This document shows, in pieces, positions 22,440-32,984 of a stretch of 64,000 bases of DNA. The DNA comes from Pyxicephalus adspersus (Eukaryota > Chordata > Amphibia > Anura > Pyxicephalidae): positions 171,804,660 to 171,868,659 of the forward strand of contig NC_092858.1 in assembly GCF_032062135.1 (NCBI RefSeq), in the 5' to 3' direction. Each line of letters starts with the position of its first letter. Position 1 is the stretch's first letter. A program made the translations under genes and the position numbers. The notes below the pieces were generated by a model. The model had not been told where the DNA came from, did not search any database, and saw only the letters and a program-made list of their open reading frames with translations.

Positions 22440-22870
22440 AATACTCCCATAGCTGCTCTCTTCTCTCCTCTAATGACCTACTAATGACTTCCTCACTCAT
22501 AACCTCATGACACGCATGTCTCCAACTTTTCCAGAGCTGCCCCGACTTTCTGAAATGGTCTTCCTCATCCTACTCGACTTGCTCCTACTTTTTACTAATT
22601 TAAATAGCCCTCAAAACCCATCTTTTCAAACTCACCTACTCGTCTTCTTCTGTCTTTTAAACCCTCACTACTTCCCTCCATTTCATATCCCCCTCCTATT
22701 GTGTGATACTTCCCCCTCCTCCTAGATTGTAAGCTCTTCTGGGCAGGGTCCTCTCCTCCTCCTGTGTCGCTGCCTGCATCTGTCTGTCATTTGCAACCCC
22801 TATTTAATGTACAGCGCTGCGTAATATGTTGGCGCTATATAAATCCTGTTTAATATTATAAATAATATTA
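22440..22870 (+). mobile_element. LINE (L2/CR1-type) 3' end with decayed RT C-terminus
   Basis: It covers the end of the reverse-transcriptase ORF in decayed form (ACTTTTCCAGAGCTGCCCCG corresponds to the FSRAPP region of the copy at 36745) and the whole 3' UTR (TAGATTGTAAGCTCTTCTGG, GCAGGGTCCTCTCCTCCTCC, CATTTGCAACCCC). It ends in the GCGCTATATAAATCCTGTTT tail and a TAATATTA run. Colinearity with 36725-37447 defines the family. Confidence 0.75.
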
Positions 22871-23721
22871 AATTCTTTTTTATGCATTCAGTTTGGTGTA
22901 CATGCTTTTTATTACTTTTGAGTGTTACACACATTTTTATTATTATTATTTTCGTCAAACATTTTTGTGTATTTAGGGAGGCACTTTACTGACATTATTT
23001 GGACGTTCGTAAAACTAGGACGGCAGCGTGCAAATTGAACGTCACCGCTACAGATCGTTCAATCACAATTAAGCATAAAAGCAAATGTCCAGGTTCCCCT
23101 CCTCCATCCCTCAGAAAATCATCCCCATACCTTCGAAAAGAACAGTTTGCTGCTTTCCGAATCCTGGAGAAGACAACAACCAATCAGTTATTACAGTTCT
23201 GTGTGAAATTGGATGAGGTCCTCTGTACGTGCATTATGTAAATATATTCTCATGTCATTGCGTTTAATGTCGCCTGGCTGCCTCCCCTTCCCGCTTATAC
23301 ACTGATAGCAAATTAAATTCATTTAAATAGTGAATGACTCCAGCAACATTTTATGCCTCCTATTTATCAAGGAGCCCGATATATGTATTACCTCCTATTT
23401 CCACCAATGTTTTATGTAATGAAACAGTTCTGTGACAACGAAATGCCTAAGATGTGTTACTGTGCCGTGTTAGGGAGATTGTGTGCTTGGTGTGGACTCC
23501 GGGGAAAACATAATTCGCAGATAAGGAACGTGTACTAGGCTACGGCTGTCTGAAATAATTTTTTTATATGAATTGTAGCAAGCTAGCTTATGTAAAAGTA
23601 AATTCTTCAAAAAAGCAGTGGTGTAAAAATGAGTAAAAAATGGACTTTACGGAAGGATAAAGATCCGGGTTTTAGGGTCCTAGTACAATCTCAAGGGTCC
23701 ATTCACACCCCAACACAGGAC

Positions 23722-23725
<4 letters not shown>
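22871..23725. other. Intronic stretch, repeat-poor
   Basis: Bases 22980-23330 keep CpG sites and show no repeat family. A conserved non-coding element is possible. No splice-bounded exon was seen. Confidence 0.35.
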
Positions 23726-23754
<29 letters not shown>

Positions 23755-23945
23755 AATAAACAAGATTTATATAGGGCCAACATATTATGCAGCGTTGCAT
23801 ATAAATAGAGGTTGCAAATGACAGACAGATACAGACAGGAGGACAAGAGAGAACACTGCCCTGAAGGGCTTACAATCTAGGAGGTGAGGAAAGTATCACA
23901 CAATAGGAGGGAGTAGTAGTGAGGATTTAGGAAACAGAAGAATTC
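23726..23945 (-). repeat. LINE (L2/CR1-type) 3' tail, minus strand
   Basis: It starts with (ATT)n at 23726-23757. It then carries the complement of the tail core (TTTATATAGGGCCAACATAT), AGGTTGCAAATGACAGACAG, GAAGGGCTTACAATCTAGGA and CACAATAGGAGGGAG. Confidence 0.75.
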
Positions 23946-24117
23946 GGGTAGGTGTCTGACACCAAATTACAGCAAAAATGCAGAAAGTGTAGCAGCCACA
24001 GGGTTCTCATTAACTTCCAAAAGTAGGAAATTCTATTTTCTTTTTTTAGTAAAGCAGATATTTTTACACATTGGTATGTTAGCAGCTGAATAGGAATATG
24101 GAAATATAAATAGATTT

Positions 24118-24344
24118 GGTGCTTGTAAATTCTCTGGGGGAGTCTGAGCTGAGAAGATAGACTATCCTGGGTGAACTTAGGTGATCCAGCAAACCTGGAA
24201 TGGATTTCTTAAAAATCATTTGCTATTAGTTGAGAAATATTTTCAATCCAGGACCATATCCTTTACAGGTTTGATGGATCACCCAGGTTCTCCCATGATA
24301 GCCTATTTTCTCCAGTCTCTGAGAGTTTTAAAATATCATACCCA
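24118..24344. repeat. Palindromic MITE (family P)
   Basis: It has both halves: GAGAAGATAGACTATCCTGG, GGTGATCCAGCAAACCTGGA, AATGGATTTC, a TTGCTATTAGTTGAGAAATA centre, and the complementary right half with TTGATGGATCACCCAGG and TCTCTGAGAGTTTTAAAA. Confidence 0.8.
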
Positions 24345-24757
24345 ATGTGTCTGTTATGTGAATCTTCCCTGTACATAACTTGTCTCCATGTTTACCCCAA
24401 CACCTCTACCATTTTCCATTAGTAACACAGAATATAAAGAAGTGACCTCCTTACTGTATGCACGACTGCTTGGGTGCATTGGCAGCCCATTTATTTAAAT
24501 GGTCTGTCCTAATGTAATGCACCCACATAGATCTACATGGCCCCTAAAAGATATGGTGTCCAGGGGTTAAAGCAATCAAAAACCCTTGAACAGAATCATT
24601 GCTTAGTGAAGTCTTTTTAGAAGAGAAGGTATTCCCATATACCTTCCCATTTCAAAAAATACAACAGATAATACATAGTGCTATAAGGAAATAATATATT
24701 AATTTAGAGTTAGTTAGGGTTCATCTACTTTCTCTCTGTCTCACAAAATCCACTTAC

Positions 24758-24811
24758 TTTTTCTCTGGGGAAGCTGTCGGGAAGAGGACTCTGTGGAACA
24801 TCCGTAACTGC
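24758..24811 (-). CDS. Coding exon 3 (18 codons) of the same gene
   Basis: A 54-base micro-exon in phase 0. The acceptor is CTCCTACACAG and the donor is GAAAAA|gtaagtgg, a strong consensus. It encodes AVTDVPQSPLPDSFPREK, a Pro/Asp-rich stretch that is probably disordered and has no domain I recognise. Support comes from the two good splice sites, the multiple-of-three length, the matching phase of the neighbouring exons and the lack of any repeat family in this stretch. It lies in the unrepeated gap just upstream of a palindromic MITE at 24884. A small in-phase exon like this could be skipped without a frameshift. Without a transcript its inclusion is an inference. Confidence 0.6.
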
Positions 24812-24883
24812 CTGTGTAGGAGACAATAAAGCCACATTAATGCAGGGGAAATGCTAATTCTAATTATAACACATGCACATACA

Positions 24884-25107
24884 GGGCCTGATTTAATAAA
24901 GCTCTCCAAGGCTGGAGAGGATATTTTTTCATCAGTGAAGCTGGGTGATCCAGCACACCTGGAATGAATTTCTTTAAAGTAATTTGCTATTTGTTAACAA
25001 ATGTTTTCAATATGGGACCAGATCCATTCCAGGTTTGCTGGATGACCCCGCTTTACTGATGATAGTCTATCTTCTCCAGTCTTGAAGAGCTTTATTAAAT
25101 CAGACCC
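24884..25107. repeat. Palindromic MITE (family P), complete
   Basis: It runs from GGGCCTGATTTAATAAAGCT to AGCTTTATTAAATCAGACCC. This is the most intact copy, with about 20-base near-perfect terminal inverted repeats. It lies about 70 bases upstream (minus strand sense) of coding exon 3. Confidence 0.88.
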
Positions 25108-25387
25108 ACTGTGTGGTCACAAATAGAACTGAAGTGGTACGTAGACTCCAACAATGAACATCAGTTATTGAGACCCTTTTGGTCTGGTGAAAATCACATT
25201 GGAAGTGTTTCATTATATGTGTTTGATAAGTGCAAGAAAAATACTCATTTATCTTCTCAATTGCCCCTCTTTTTTCCTAACTTGGATTAAAGAATGATTA
25301 ATGTTTATGTTGTGGAGGAGGTTGGGCAAATTAGCAAAAGACAACTAGGAGGATTCAAGGTGTCACCAGCAGGATTCTGGACCCTTT

Positions 25388-25834
25388 ATGTCACCAGCTT
25401 GTTTGCAGAGACGTGTACGGGGTGCAATCTCTAAGACACCAGCTTCCGGCTTCATGAGCGCACCTCTACAAGGACTGATGGACTTCAAGGTGCTGCCCAG
25501 GTTAAGTCCTCCATACACGCAGGAGCTGGTAACTAAGGATAGGATAGGACAATATGTAGTACAGGAGGAAAAGTCAGATGAAGACCCCAGTTGCACTGAT
25601 GTCACACAGAGGTGCGCTACAACAAAATTTTTCAGTGGAGGGCTGCAGCAGTGCATAATTGGTCTTCATTCCAAGAAGAAGCGCCATGGAGGATCACAGG
25701 AATGCAGGCTTAGAAGAGTGAAAAAAAAGAGGGTACCGCAGTGGTGGACTATTAGTTTTTACTATTGGAAGAGGCCACAAAGGGTCACATGGCAACTAAG
25801 TAAAAAGAAGAACATTGTCTGGATGGGGCTTTGA
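25388..25834 (+). other. Unassigned 148-codon open frame, probably non-coding
   Basis: This is the longest open frame outside gaps and low-complexity tracts. It starts MSPACLQRRVRGAISK, has an acidic middle (QEEKSDEDPSC) and a Lys/Arg-rich end (RRVKKKRVPQWW). I recognise no domain. It lies in the intron between exons 2 and 3, on the opposite strand. No Kozak-quality context, splice signals or polyadenylation signal stands out. It may be a fragment of a transposon protein or chance. Confidence 0.15.
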
Positions 25835-25999
25835 TTGTGGGCAATAGTTAGATATAAGGAGAATATTCTATGTACCACATGAGTGTAAATGATATAATTG
25901 TGTGAGATACCATTGGTAAATCAGACATCATCGTGTGGCCTTGCTGCTACATATTTTTTGCTAGAGGCTGCTGTAAAAGAAACAAAACTGCTCTGTATA

Positions 26000-26160
26000 G
26001 GATACAATGTTTAACTTAAGCCCAGTGGGGAAAAAAAATTGTAGGTGGGTGGCAGCCTCTGTATTGTGACACAACTTTACATTAACCACACGTCTCTATT
26101 TGGGTGGTTACTGAAAAGTGCTGGGTGGTGTGCCCAGCTAAAAGGGGCTGGGAAGAACAT
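26000..26160 (+). repeat. Family G repeat, full copy
   Basis: It shows TTGTAGGTGGGTGGCAGCC, TCTGTATTGTGACACAACTT, GGTGGTTACTGAAAAGTGCT, GGGTGGTGTGCCCAGCTAAA and GGGGCTGGGAAGAACATTG, the same order as at 29484-29600. Confidence 0.75.
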
Positions 26161-26187
26161 TGGGATATATTTTGATCCTTTTGGTGG

Positions 26188-26893
26188 TGTGACACCAATG
26201 CAGGATTGGAGGTGGAAGGGAGATATATTTGCACAGGATTACTCTTTTATGTGAGGTATATTTGCCCAAGATTCCTCTCCTGTGTGGAGTAGCAGGTGGA
26301 AGACTCTCACCTGTGAGATAATTAATGAAGCACTAAGGGTGGGGATATAACATCCAGCCAGGAGCTCAGTCAGCAGCTTAACTTGGAGAGACACAGACAT
26401 GGGGTCTGTGCGGGCTCAGCTTGCCTCGGAGAGACACAGACAGGGGTCTGTGCTGGCTCAGCTTGCCTTGGAGAGACACAGACAGGGGTTTGTGTCAGTG
26501 CACCTCTATTTGGAGAGAGCCCTGTTTGAAGACCCTGCCAGCTGGACTGTGTGAGTGAGCTCTGCTGGAGACACAGACAGTCTGTCTGTAAGGGAGCTAG
26601 GCTGAGAGACTCAGAAAGTCAGTCTGGGTCAGTGAGCTGAAAAGTGAGCAGAAGGTTTGTTTGGAGCTGACAGGGAGAAGCCCTCCAGCTGATAGACAGG
26701 AACGTCAGATGTATAGTAAGTGCCGGACAGGCAAGGTTTTCTTTTGCTATTTTTGGTATTTTATCTGCAACCTTCAAATAAACCTGACTACAAGTCAGCT
26801 TAACACTTATACTCTGTGTGTGATCTGAGTTGGATGAATCAGACAAGTGTCCTTTGACCCCAGCAAAGGCAATCTTGAGCTTAACCCCTCACA
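26188..26893 (+). mobile_element. Solo LTR of a retrovirus-like element (706 bp)
   Basis: It begins TGTGACACC, ends CCCCTCACA, and is flanked on both sides by GTGG (26184-26187 and 26894-26897), a 4-base target-site duplication. A TATA-like GGGGATATAAC lies near 26341 and an AATAAA signal at 26777-26782, placed as expected for U3-R-U5. Three ~43-base direct repeats (from 26374, 26417 and 26459, each with CAGCTT and GGAGAGACACAGACA) occupy the middle. No internal coding region or second LTR was found, so it is a recombined solo LTR. A 4-base duplication suits gammaretrovirus-like ERVs, but Gypsy elements remain possible. Confidence 0.75.
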
Positions 26894-27020
26894 GTGGTTA
26901 TACGTTTAAAAAATCAAACTTGACCAGTGATGTACAAAGTTCTTAAGGAATTAAAAGGCTTCATCTCACCATTAAGCCCCTCACATCTCAGTTTTTGTAG
27001 ACCAACAGTGCCATACCTAC

Positions 27021-27083
27021 CCCTTCTCCATCTGGCAGCCTGGTGGGAATGTTTTCTGCCACATTGTCCATGTTATCGGTGTT
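27021..27083 (-). CDS. Exon 2 with probable start codon of the same gene
   Basis: A 63-base exon with acceptor TTTATTTCCAG and donor GGGG-type gtaggt. It reads NTDN, then MDNVAENIPTRLPDGEG. The ATG at 27071-27069 has a strong start context (AAC before it, G after it). It is the first in-frame ATG after the putative exon 1, where the joined frame has an in-frame TGA upstream. I therefore place the N-terminus here and treat the first 12 bases as 5' UTR. The acidic N-terminus is followed by exon 3 (AVTDVPQSP...) in the same phase. The alternative donor three codons further on would read through a TAG, which favours the chosen one. Another start in an unseen exon remains possible. Confidence 0.55.
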
Positions 27084-27473
27084 CTGGAAATAAACATATA
27101 GTGAGTTAAAAAGTGCAGAGAGTGATGACGGGAAAAGACCAAGTGGTCTACCCAAATCTCATTTTCAATTTTCTATTATCAGGTGGCCCTTGCATTTTAT
27201 TCAAGATCTGCTTTAAAGCAAATGAGCTGGAAACAATTTAGTTGTGTGATTTATTAACAAAAATGTTCAGTTTTCTAATCCTTGACAGAGACCACTCTCA
27301 GGTTTTGACCTCACTTTTTTTTATATTCCAATTAAAGTTATATACCTGGGTCATGGACCCACTCCTGCTCCTTGTATAATAAAGAAGCAATTAAACAATC
27401 ACAAGGTCATCTTTGAGTTTCCAGGGCCCTCATGCAGCTGCACACTTTGCACCTCGCTATGTCCGTCCCTGGC

Positions 27474-27719
27474 TAAGACTATTATTTTAAAGCTGTGGTC
27501 CAGCCAGGAATGCCCCATCTACAAACAATGCCCCACACTGCCCTAAATATCCCAATTAGTCATATAAATCTATAGTCATGTGACATGTTGGCCAAAATCT
27601 CCTATCTTCCAGATTACATAGTATGAGACCTACACCAGATGCCAATGTCACTACTGGGGTGATGTGAGTTGGCTGTCCAGCAAGGGCATCTTCAATTGTA
27701 GGAGACTGTATGTGATAAC
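27474..27719. repeat. 246-bp direct duplication, copy 1
   Basis: It runs from TAAGACTATTATTTTAAAGC to GGAGACTGTATGTGATAAC and is repeated at 27858-28105 with about five differences (roughly 2%). Confidence 0.95.
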
Positions 27720-27857
27720 TGTGTGTACAATATCTACGAACGATCGTGTCGTTATCTCTATGTGCAGGATCGGTGCTATACGATCGTTCGTATATATCGT
27801 GCAGGATCGTTCGTCGTTCGTTTTCCAACGATAATAATTGGAAGTGTGTACGTAGCT
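27720..27857. repeat. MITE fragment (family T) between the two duplicate copies
   Basis: TGTGTGTACAATATCTACGA ... CGTTCGTCGTTCGTTTTCC ... GGAAGTGTGTACGTAGCT matches one end of the element at 37527-37815. It fills exactly the space between the two 246-base copies. Confidence 0.75.
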
Positions 27858-28105
27858 TAAGACTATTATTTAAAAGCTGTGGTCCAGCCAGGAATGCCCC
27901 ATCTACAAACAATGCCCCACACTGCCCTAAATATCCCGATTAGTCATATAAATCTATAGTCATGTGACATGTTGGCCAAAACCTCCTATCTTCCAGATTA
28001 CATAGTATGAGAGACCTACACCAGATGCCAATGTCACTACTGGGGTGATGTGAGTTGGCTGTCCAGCAAGGGCATCTTCAATTGTAGGAGACTGTATGTG
28101 ATAAC
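27858..28105. repeat. 246-bp direct duplication, copy 2
   Basis: This is the second copy, with an extra GA in TATGAGAGACC and single-base changes (CCCGATTAG, AAAACCTCC) relative to copy 1. Confidence 0.95.
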
Positions 28106-29329
28106 GTCATGACAAGGGGACCAGCTGGCAATGGGCAGGAGCTGCAGTGATAGATCACCAGTTCTACCCATGGAAGAGTGGGGCAAATAAAGTTGGTATA
28201 AGGGGCATTTTTTACATGTATGAATGGTAAGGAAGAGATGGGGAATGGGGGGTATATGTACCTGGAGATGAGTTTTAGGATGGACTCCATCATAAGATCA
28301 AACACATGTTATTTTTATGCGCTACTATCAATTCTATGAATTATCCTACCCAGGCAATGTGTGATCAAAAGCAAACTTCACTTTTTACACGGCTGCAGGC
28401 TGGTCAGATCGCACGCTGGTTTTTTTTATCGCTTGGGGACTCCGGCGATGAGATCTTGCCAGCAATATTCCCAGCTTTGCCTAATTGCTGCAGCTATTAC
28501 AAAGACAAATGGCACTTTCTCCTGATGGATCGTCCATGAGACAGAATAAACAAATACCGGGACAATACAGCTGCAAGAGAGTGACATTTTTAAGTCTCAA
28601 GGGGGGAAAAAAGCAGAGATACAAGTATTGAAAAAATTGGACAACACCGGTTTAACCCCACCGTGCCAATTCTAAATTGAAATATCTGTTTGGGTGTAAC
28701 TACCCATCCAAGGAACAGTGCCTATGAAAAGTGCCAATGCCCCCCAAAACCTTGCTGGCCTTCTGCTGGAGCAGCAATACCCAGTGCTTATAGGTATGAA
28801 GAGCAGTTAACTACTTCCTAAATGAAAGTACACAGGTTTAACTGACAATTGGTTGGCCTGAATACCTGACCTGTGCTATGACCGATGGAGTGACATCACT
28901 AGTCCTCTTAGCTGACCCCAGTAAAGGCAGGAGAAGTGAGGAAGCATTGGTATGGTATGTAGAATTGGGGGTCTTTACAAAGATTTTGTACATTTGCCTG
29001 GAATAGGCAGTAAATGCACCGCAGCCCTGCACTATTTTGGTAATAGTATTAAAATCTTTGTGTTGTGGTGCACTACGGCACATGTGCAGTTTGACCTATT
29101 TTGTAGAGCATGAGCACTGGATTGCCATTCAGTGTATATGGAAGTGCAGTGCAAAGCACTCATGCATTGTAGTCAGTGACCTATGGAAGGGGAACCTTGG
29201 AACAAAGTCATAAGCCAATTTAGGACAAGAGAGGAGCTCAGACTTCTAGTAGCCATAAATTAGAGTTGTAAAAGAATATATTATAATCATAAAGTTCATT
29301 GACTCCAAGGAGGCGGACGTAGCATCTAA
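28106..29329. other. Intronic stretch
   Basis: Bases 28290-28560 are repeat-poor with CpG sites. No exon recognised. Confidence 0.35.
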
Positions 29330-30300
29330 AGCTGATGGCACAGCTTAAAGAGAGGAAGCGGGAAGAGACAGAGAGGAAAGAAGTGAGAACAAAAGAGAAG
29401 GAGAGAGAGGGGGAAAAAAGAGAGATATTAGGAAAGGTAGAGAGACAAAGGAGAAAGAAAGACGGAGAGAGGGAGATGGGAGAGAATGACACTTTGTATT
29501 GTGACCCAACTTATCAGTAACTATCCAAAAACAGCCAGGTGGTTAATGAAAAGTGCCGGGTGGTACGCCCAGCTAAATGGGGCTGGGGAGAACACTGAAT
29601 AGGGGAAATTAAGGGAGGGAGATGGAGAAAAAAAAAGGCCGACAAAGGAGAAACAGAGAAGGATAAAGGTGAAAGAGATGAGAGAGTGAGGAGAAGGAGA
29701 AATGGGAGAAAGGTAAAAAAGGAAGAAGAGAAGAGAGAAATGGGGTGAGGTGGGAGAGGAAGCGTGGGGGGATGAGGAGGAAGAGGGAAGAGAGAAAAAG
29801 GGATTAAAAAGAAGGATGGAGAGGGGGGGGAGAGAGAGAGAAGTAGAATATAGATATAGGGGAGAGAGAAAAATAGAGAGGATAGAGAGAGGGGAAAGAG
29901 ACAGAGGAAGTAGAAGGGAAAACAAGAGATAGATAAATAGAGGGGAGAAAGAGAGAGAGATGGAGAAAAAATAAGATAATAGGAAAGGTAGGGAGACGAA
30001 GGAGAAAGGGAGATGAGAGAGAATGACAGAGAAAGAGAGAGAGGCGAGAGAGAGGAGAATGAAGGAGAGGAAGGAGCAGATAACAGGGGTGAAAGGAAGG
30101 GAGAGGGGAGAGAGAGAGAAAGGTAAGAAAGAAGAAGAGAAAAAAGGGTGAGGTGGGAGGAAGGGAGTGGAGGGGATGAGGAGGAAGAGTGAAGAAAGAA
30201 AAGGGTGAGGGATGGAGAGGGGAGGGAGATACAGAAGAAGAAAGAGAGAGTGAAGGAAGAGAGAGAGTATGGGAGGGGGTAGAATGGACTGGAGAGAGAA
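29330..30300 (+). repeat. ~1-kb polypurine tract (GA-rich, plus strand)
   Basis: Almost pure A/G over about 970 bases (GGAGAGAGGG, AAGAAGAG and similar), broken by the family G repeat at 29484-29600. The minus strand reads as long Ser/Pro/Leu/Phe-rich frames (up to 266 codons). These are composition artefacts. Confidence 0.93.
29484..29600 (+). repeat. Family G repeat inside the polypurine tract
   Basis: TTGTATTGTGACCCAACTTA, AAAAACAGCCAGGTGG, AAAAGTGCCGGGTGGTACGC and AATGGGGCTGGGGAGAACAC form a clean copy. It interrupts the GA-rich tract on both sides. Confidence 0.8.
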
Positions 30301-31257
30301 GAGTGATACCTTCAATACCACCTTGCACAGATCTCTGCACTCTATGTGACCTCAGTATAATCACTTTCCATTTCTGATTTCTGTCACTGTAGAGCTGTTC
30401 AGCCAGTAGCATTCTCCAATTCCACATAGAGGTGTTGTAATGCCAACCCCTAGCAGTCCTGGCACCCTAGACCATGACCTAGGAGGCCTTGTGGGAAATA
30501 CGATCATACTTGTATTGCCTATTATACTTTATTAGGACTCTTCAGGCTTGGTTTCTATATATTGGAGCAGCCTAATTTAGAGCTCCTACGTCCACGTTCT
30601 TAAGAAGGCCGACTACACTTCGCTATGCTGAAGCACCAAAACTGCCAACATTGACAAATGGGAATTAAATTCAGAACGTTCGCATAAAAGTCAATTCATA
30701 TGCAATAAATATTTAACACAAATAAATAAAAAAATCTGCATAATTATCAGAAATGCCATTGATGAGTTAGGGTGTAATTACCAATCAGCAAGTTTAGCAT
30801 AAACTTCATCACAAGCCAATAATCTACGTAAAGCGAAAATGGTCATTGGGGACTCCATCAATATCTTATACGACACATTAGATGACCATATATCACAAGC
30901 GCCATAAATACGGCACAATACATATTAAAATCAATCGGTACATTAACGCCCGTGATTTATGCGTCATCGCAATGCATTTTATTGGACGGGCCGTATATAA
31001 CGAGAAGATGCTTATTCTCCTCCTCGATAATTTATCCCCATGACCAAATCATTATTTTATCACAAAGCTTTTCAACCTGCCGCCTTAATAATTTGGGTTA
31101 TGAATTTCTTTTCTTAACATTAATCAACCTGCCTTTCATGTGCTATCATACAATGCTCATTATTTTACTCAATTTGGGAGAACATCTTTGTGATATATAG
31201 TGCCTAGGCAAACATACCCATGGCGAGTGGTATTCAGGAAACTTTCTAAAAACACAA
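30301..31257. other. Non-coding stretch, 30590-31200 repeat-poor
   Basis: Bases 30590-31200 show no repeat family, retain CpG sites (TTAACGCCCGTGATTTATGC) and are AT-rich. They are a candidate conserved non-coding element in the first intron of the TEX55-like gene. Confidence 0.35.
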
Positions 31258-31303
31258 CCCCAGTGTTCTCCCCAGACACTTTTAGCTGGGTGCACCACCC
31301 CGA
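31258..31303 (-). repeat. Family G repeat, left part of a split copy
   Basis: CCAGTGTTCTCCCCAGACAC TTTTAGCTGGGTGCACCACC matches the reverse of the family G end, then stops. The rest of the element resumes at 32045. Confidence 0.75.
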
Positions 31304-32044
31304 GAGGCAGGGCCACTAGAGGGCGCTACAGCTTGCAAGGAAATGGTGTTAGCCCTGGGAAGGGCCAAGGCGCAGAGTCTAAGCAGTAACCAGATCTTCT
31401 CCAGAGCCTCTAGTGGTGAGGATGTTGCACTTCTGGTTACTGCCAGGTTGCGGTTGTTGGGCACACCGAGATGGGCAGAATGATACACAGTACCAAATCA
31501 CTAGGCGGAAGATTTATCAAGGAAAGCCGGGGTCAAGACAGGCAGCAAGCTAGAGAGGTCAGGTCACAAGCCAAGGGTCAAATACCAGGCATTTAGGAAA
31601 CAGACACCAGTGACACAGGGGCACTGTAGACACAGGGAACACAGGAGACACTGGAAGCACAGGAGGCACAGGTGACACAGGAATATCCACAGACATAGAG
31701 GAACACTGGAACAGCATAAGGGAGCTGGCTGGGAAAAACAGACTGAGCAATAAGGAGTTAACACAGGAGCTGAACAGAGAAAACATTGAATTAACCAACA
31801 AGTAAAGAAGAATTGCTCAGCAGAGCTAGGGGGCTCGGCACTAGTAGAAACACATTGCACGGACGCAGAGTTCTGTGTCTGAGCTAGCTAAATAGTCTGG
31901 GATAATTAAGAGGTTATTTCCTGATTGGCCAGTGGGACGGGCGATACCGATTAAATCTGGAAGAGCATGCATGTCCGGGCTCAGAACTGCAGACATGCAT
32001 AAAAGAGAGGAGCCTGGGCTTTAGTGAGGAATAGGTAAGCGTGA
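31304..32044. mobile_element. ~740-bp unclassified insertion inside a family G copy
   Basis: It is bounded by the two halves of the split family G copy. On the minus strand it begins TGTCACGCTTACC. It contains an imperfect GACACAGG/CACAGGAG tandem stretch (31600-31690) and CATAAAAGAGAGG (a TATA-like site, plus strand, near 31998). The two junctions share a few C/G-rich bases, so the exact target-site duplication is ambiguous. LTR-like length and composition are suggestive but not decisive. Confidence 0.5.
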
Positions 32045-32090
32045 CACCGGCACTCTTCAGTAACCACCTGACTGGGTCACAACATTTTTT
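32045..32090 (-). repeat. Family G repeat, right part of the split copy
   Basis: CCGGCACTCTTCAGTAACCA CCTGACTGGGTCACAACA continues the family exactly where 31303 stops. Confidence 0.75.
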
Positions 32091-32984
32091 TATTGCAATA
32101 ATAATAAATTATTACAATAAACATGTGGAAGATTTAATTATAAAAGCAATTCTCCTGGACTGAAAATACCTGCTCTGGTTTTACTGTACACTGTGAGCAT
32201 CTTACAATGTACATTAGAAGCTGTAGCAAATCGGATAGACTCCGCCTTATTTCCTGGCTGGAGGACGTCCAGCATCATCTAGCCCCTCCCTCACCAGCCT
32301 GACTGTCCCTGGCACCACCCCTTTCAATCATGGAGACTCAACATCTCATGTAGACATTACCCAGAGAGATAACAGAACAGATGACCTCCTTGAAAGATTC
32401 CCCCCCCCCCCCTCCCAATTCCTGTTTTCATCCTAGCGTGAACATTTGAGATTCCCCATCATTTTCTATGTAATAACAAATTGTAAAAAGCCAAACCATC
32501 AGATGATAGAATCTAAATCAGAGGTAGAATTGGATTGGATTGGACATAAACTAGTTAAACAAGAGGGAGCCTGTGAAAAATCTTCCATGGTTGGGACCCC
32601 CGTGGCTCTGGAAAACTGAGGCTGACCATGGATGACTTTGAAATGAACTATAGAGAAAGGAGCTGGGGTGCCAGAAAGACCTGGAGACACGTGAAGGACA
32701 TTATCAAAGGCAGAGAAACCCAAGGAACATTCTCAATTGCCCCATTCGCCAATGGATCGTAGGCAATAGTTGCCAGTAATAGGAGGACAATTCAGCTTTT
32801 GGTTGTTGGAAAGGACAGAAAGTTGGAAGACTCCCCCCCCCCCCATGGTCAACAGAGACATGGACATCAATAGAGTTGTGAGGGGTTAGAACAGGGGACA
32901 TAAACTACCAAAATAAGGGTCAGTTCAATGTTCTTTAGATCTTAGAGCGATCAGTAAAAGTAGGAAATGCCTCAACATCAGAGG
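32091..32984. other. Non-coding stretch with two poly(C) runs
   Basis: C runs of 12-15 bases lie at about 32400-32413 and 32834-32844. Bases 32220-32350 resemble dispersed repeat sequence of unknown class. Confidence 0.4.

Noticed and set aside
29521..30321. 266- and 207-codon minus-strand frames rich in Ser, Pro, Leu and Phe
   Set aside because: They are the complement of a polypurine tract, where stops are rare by composition.
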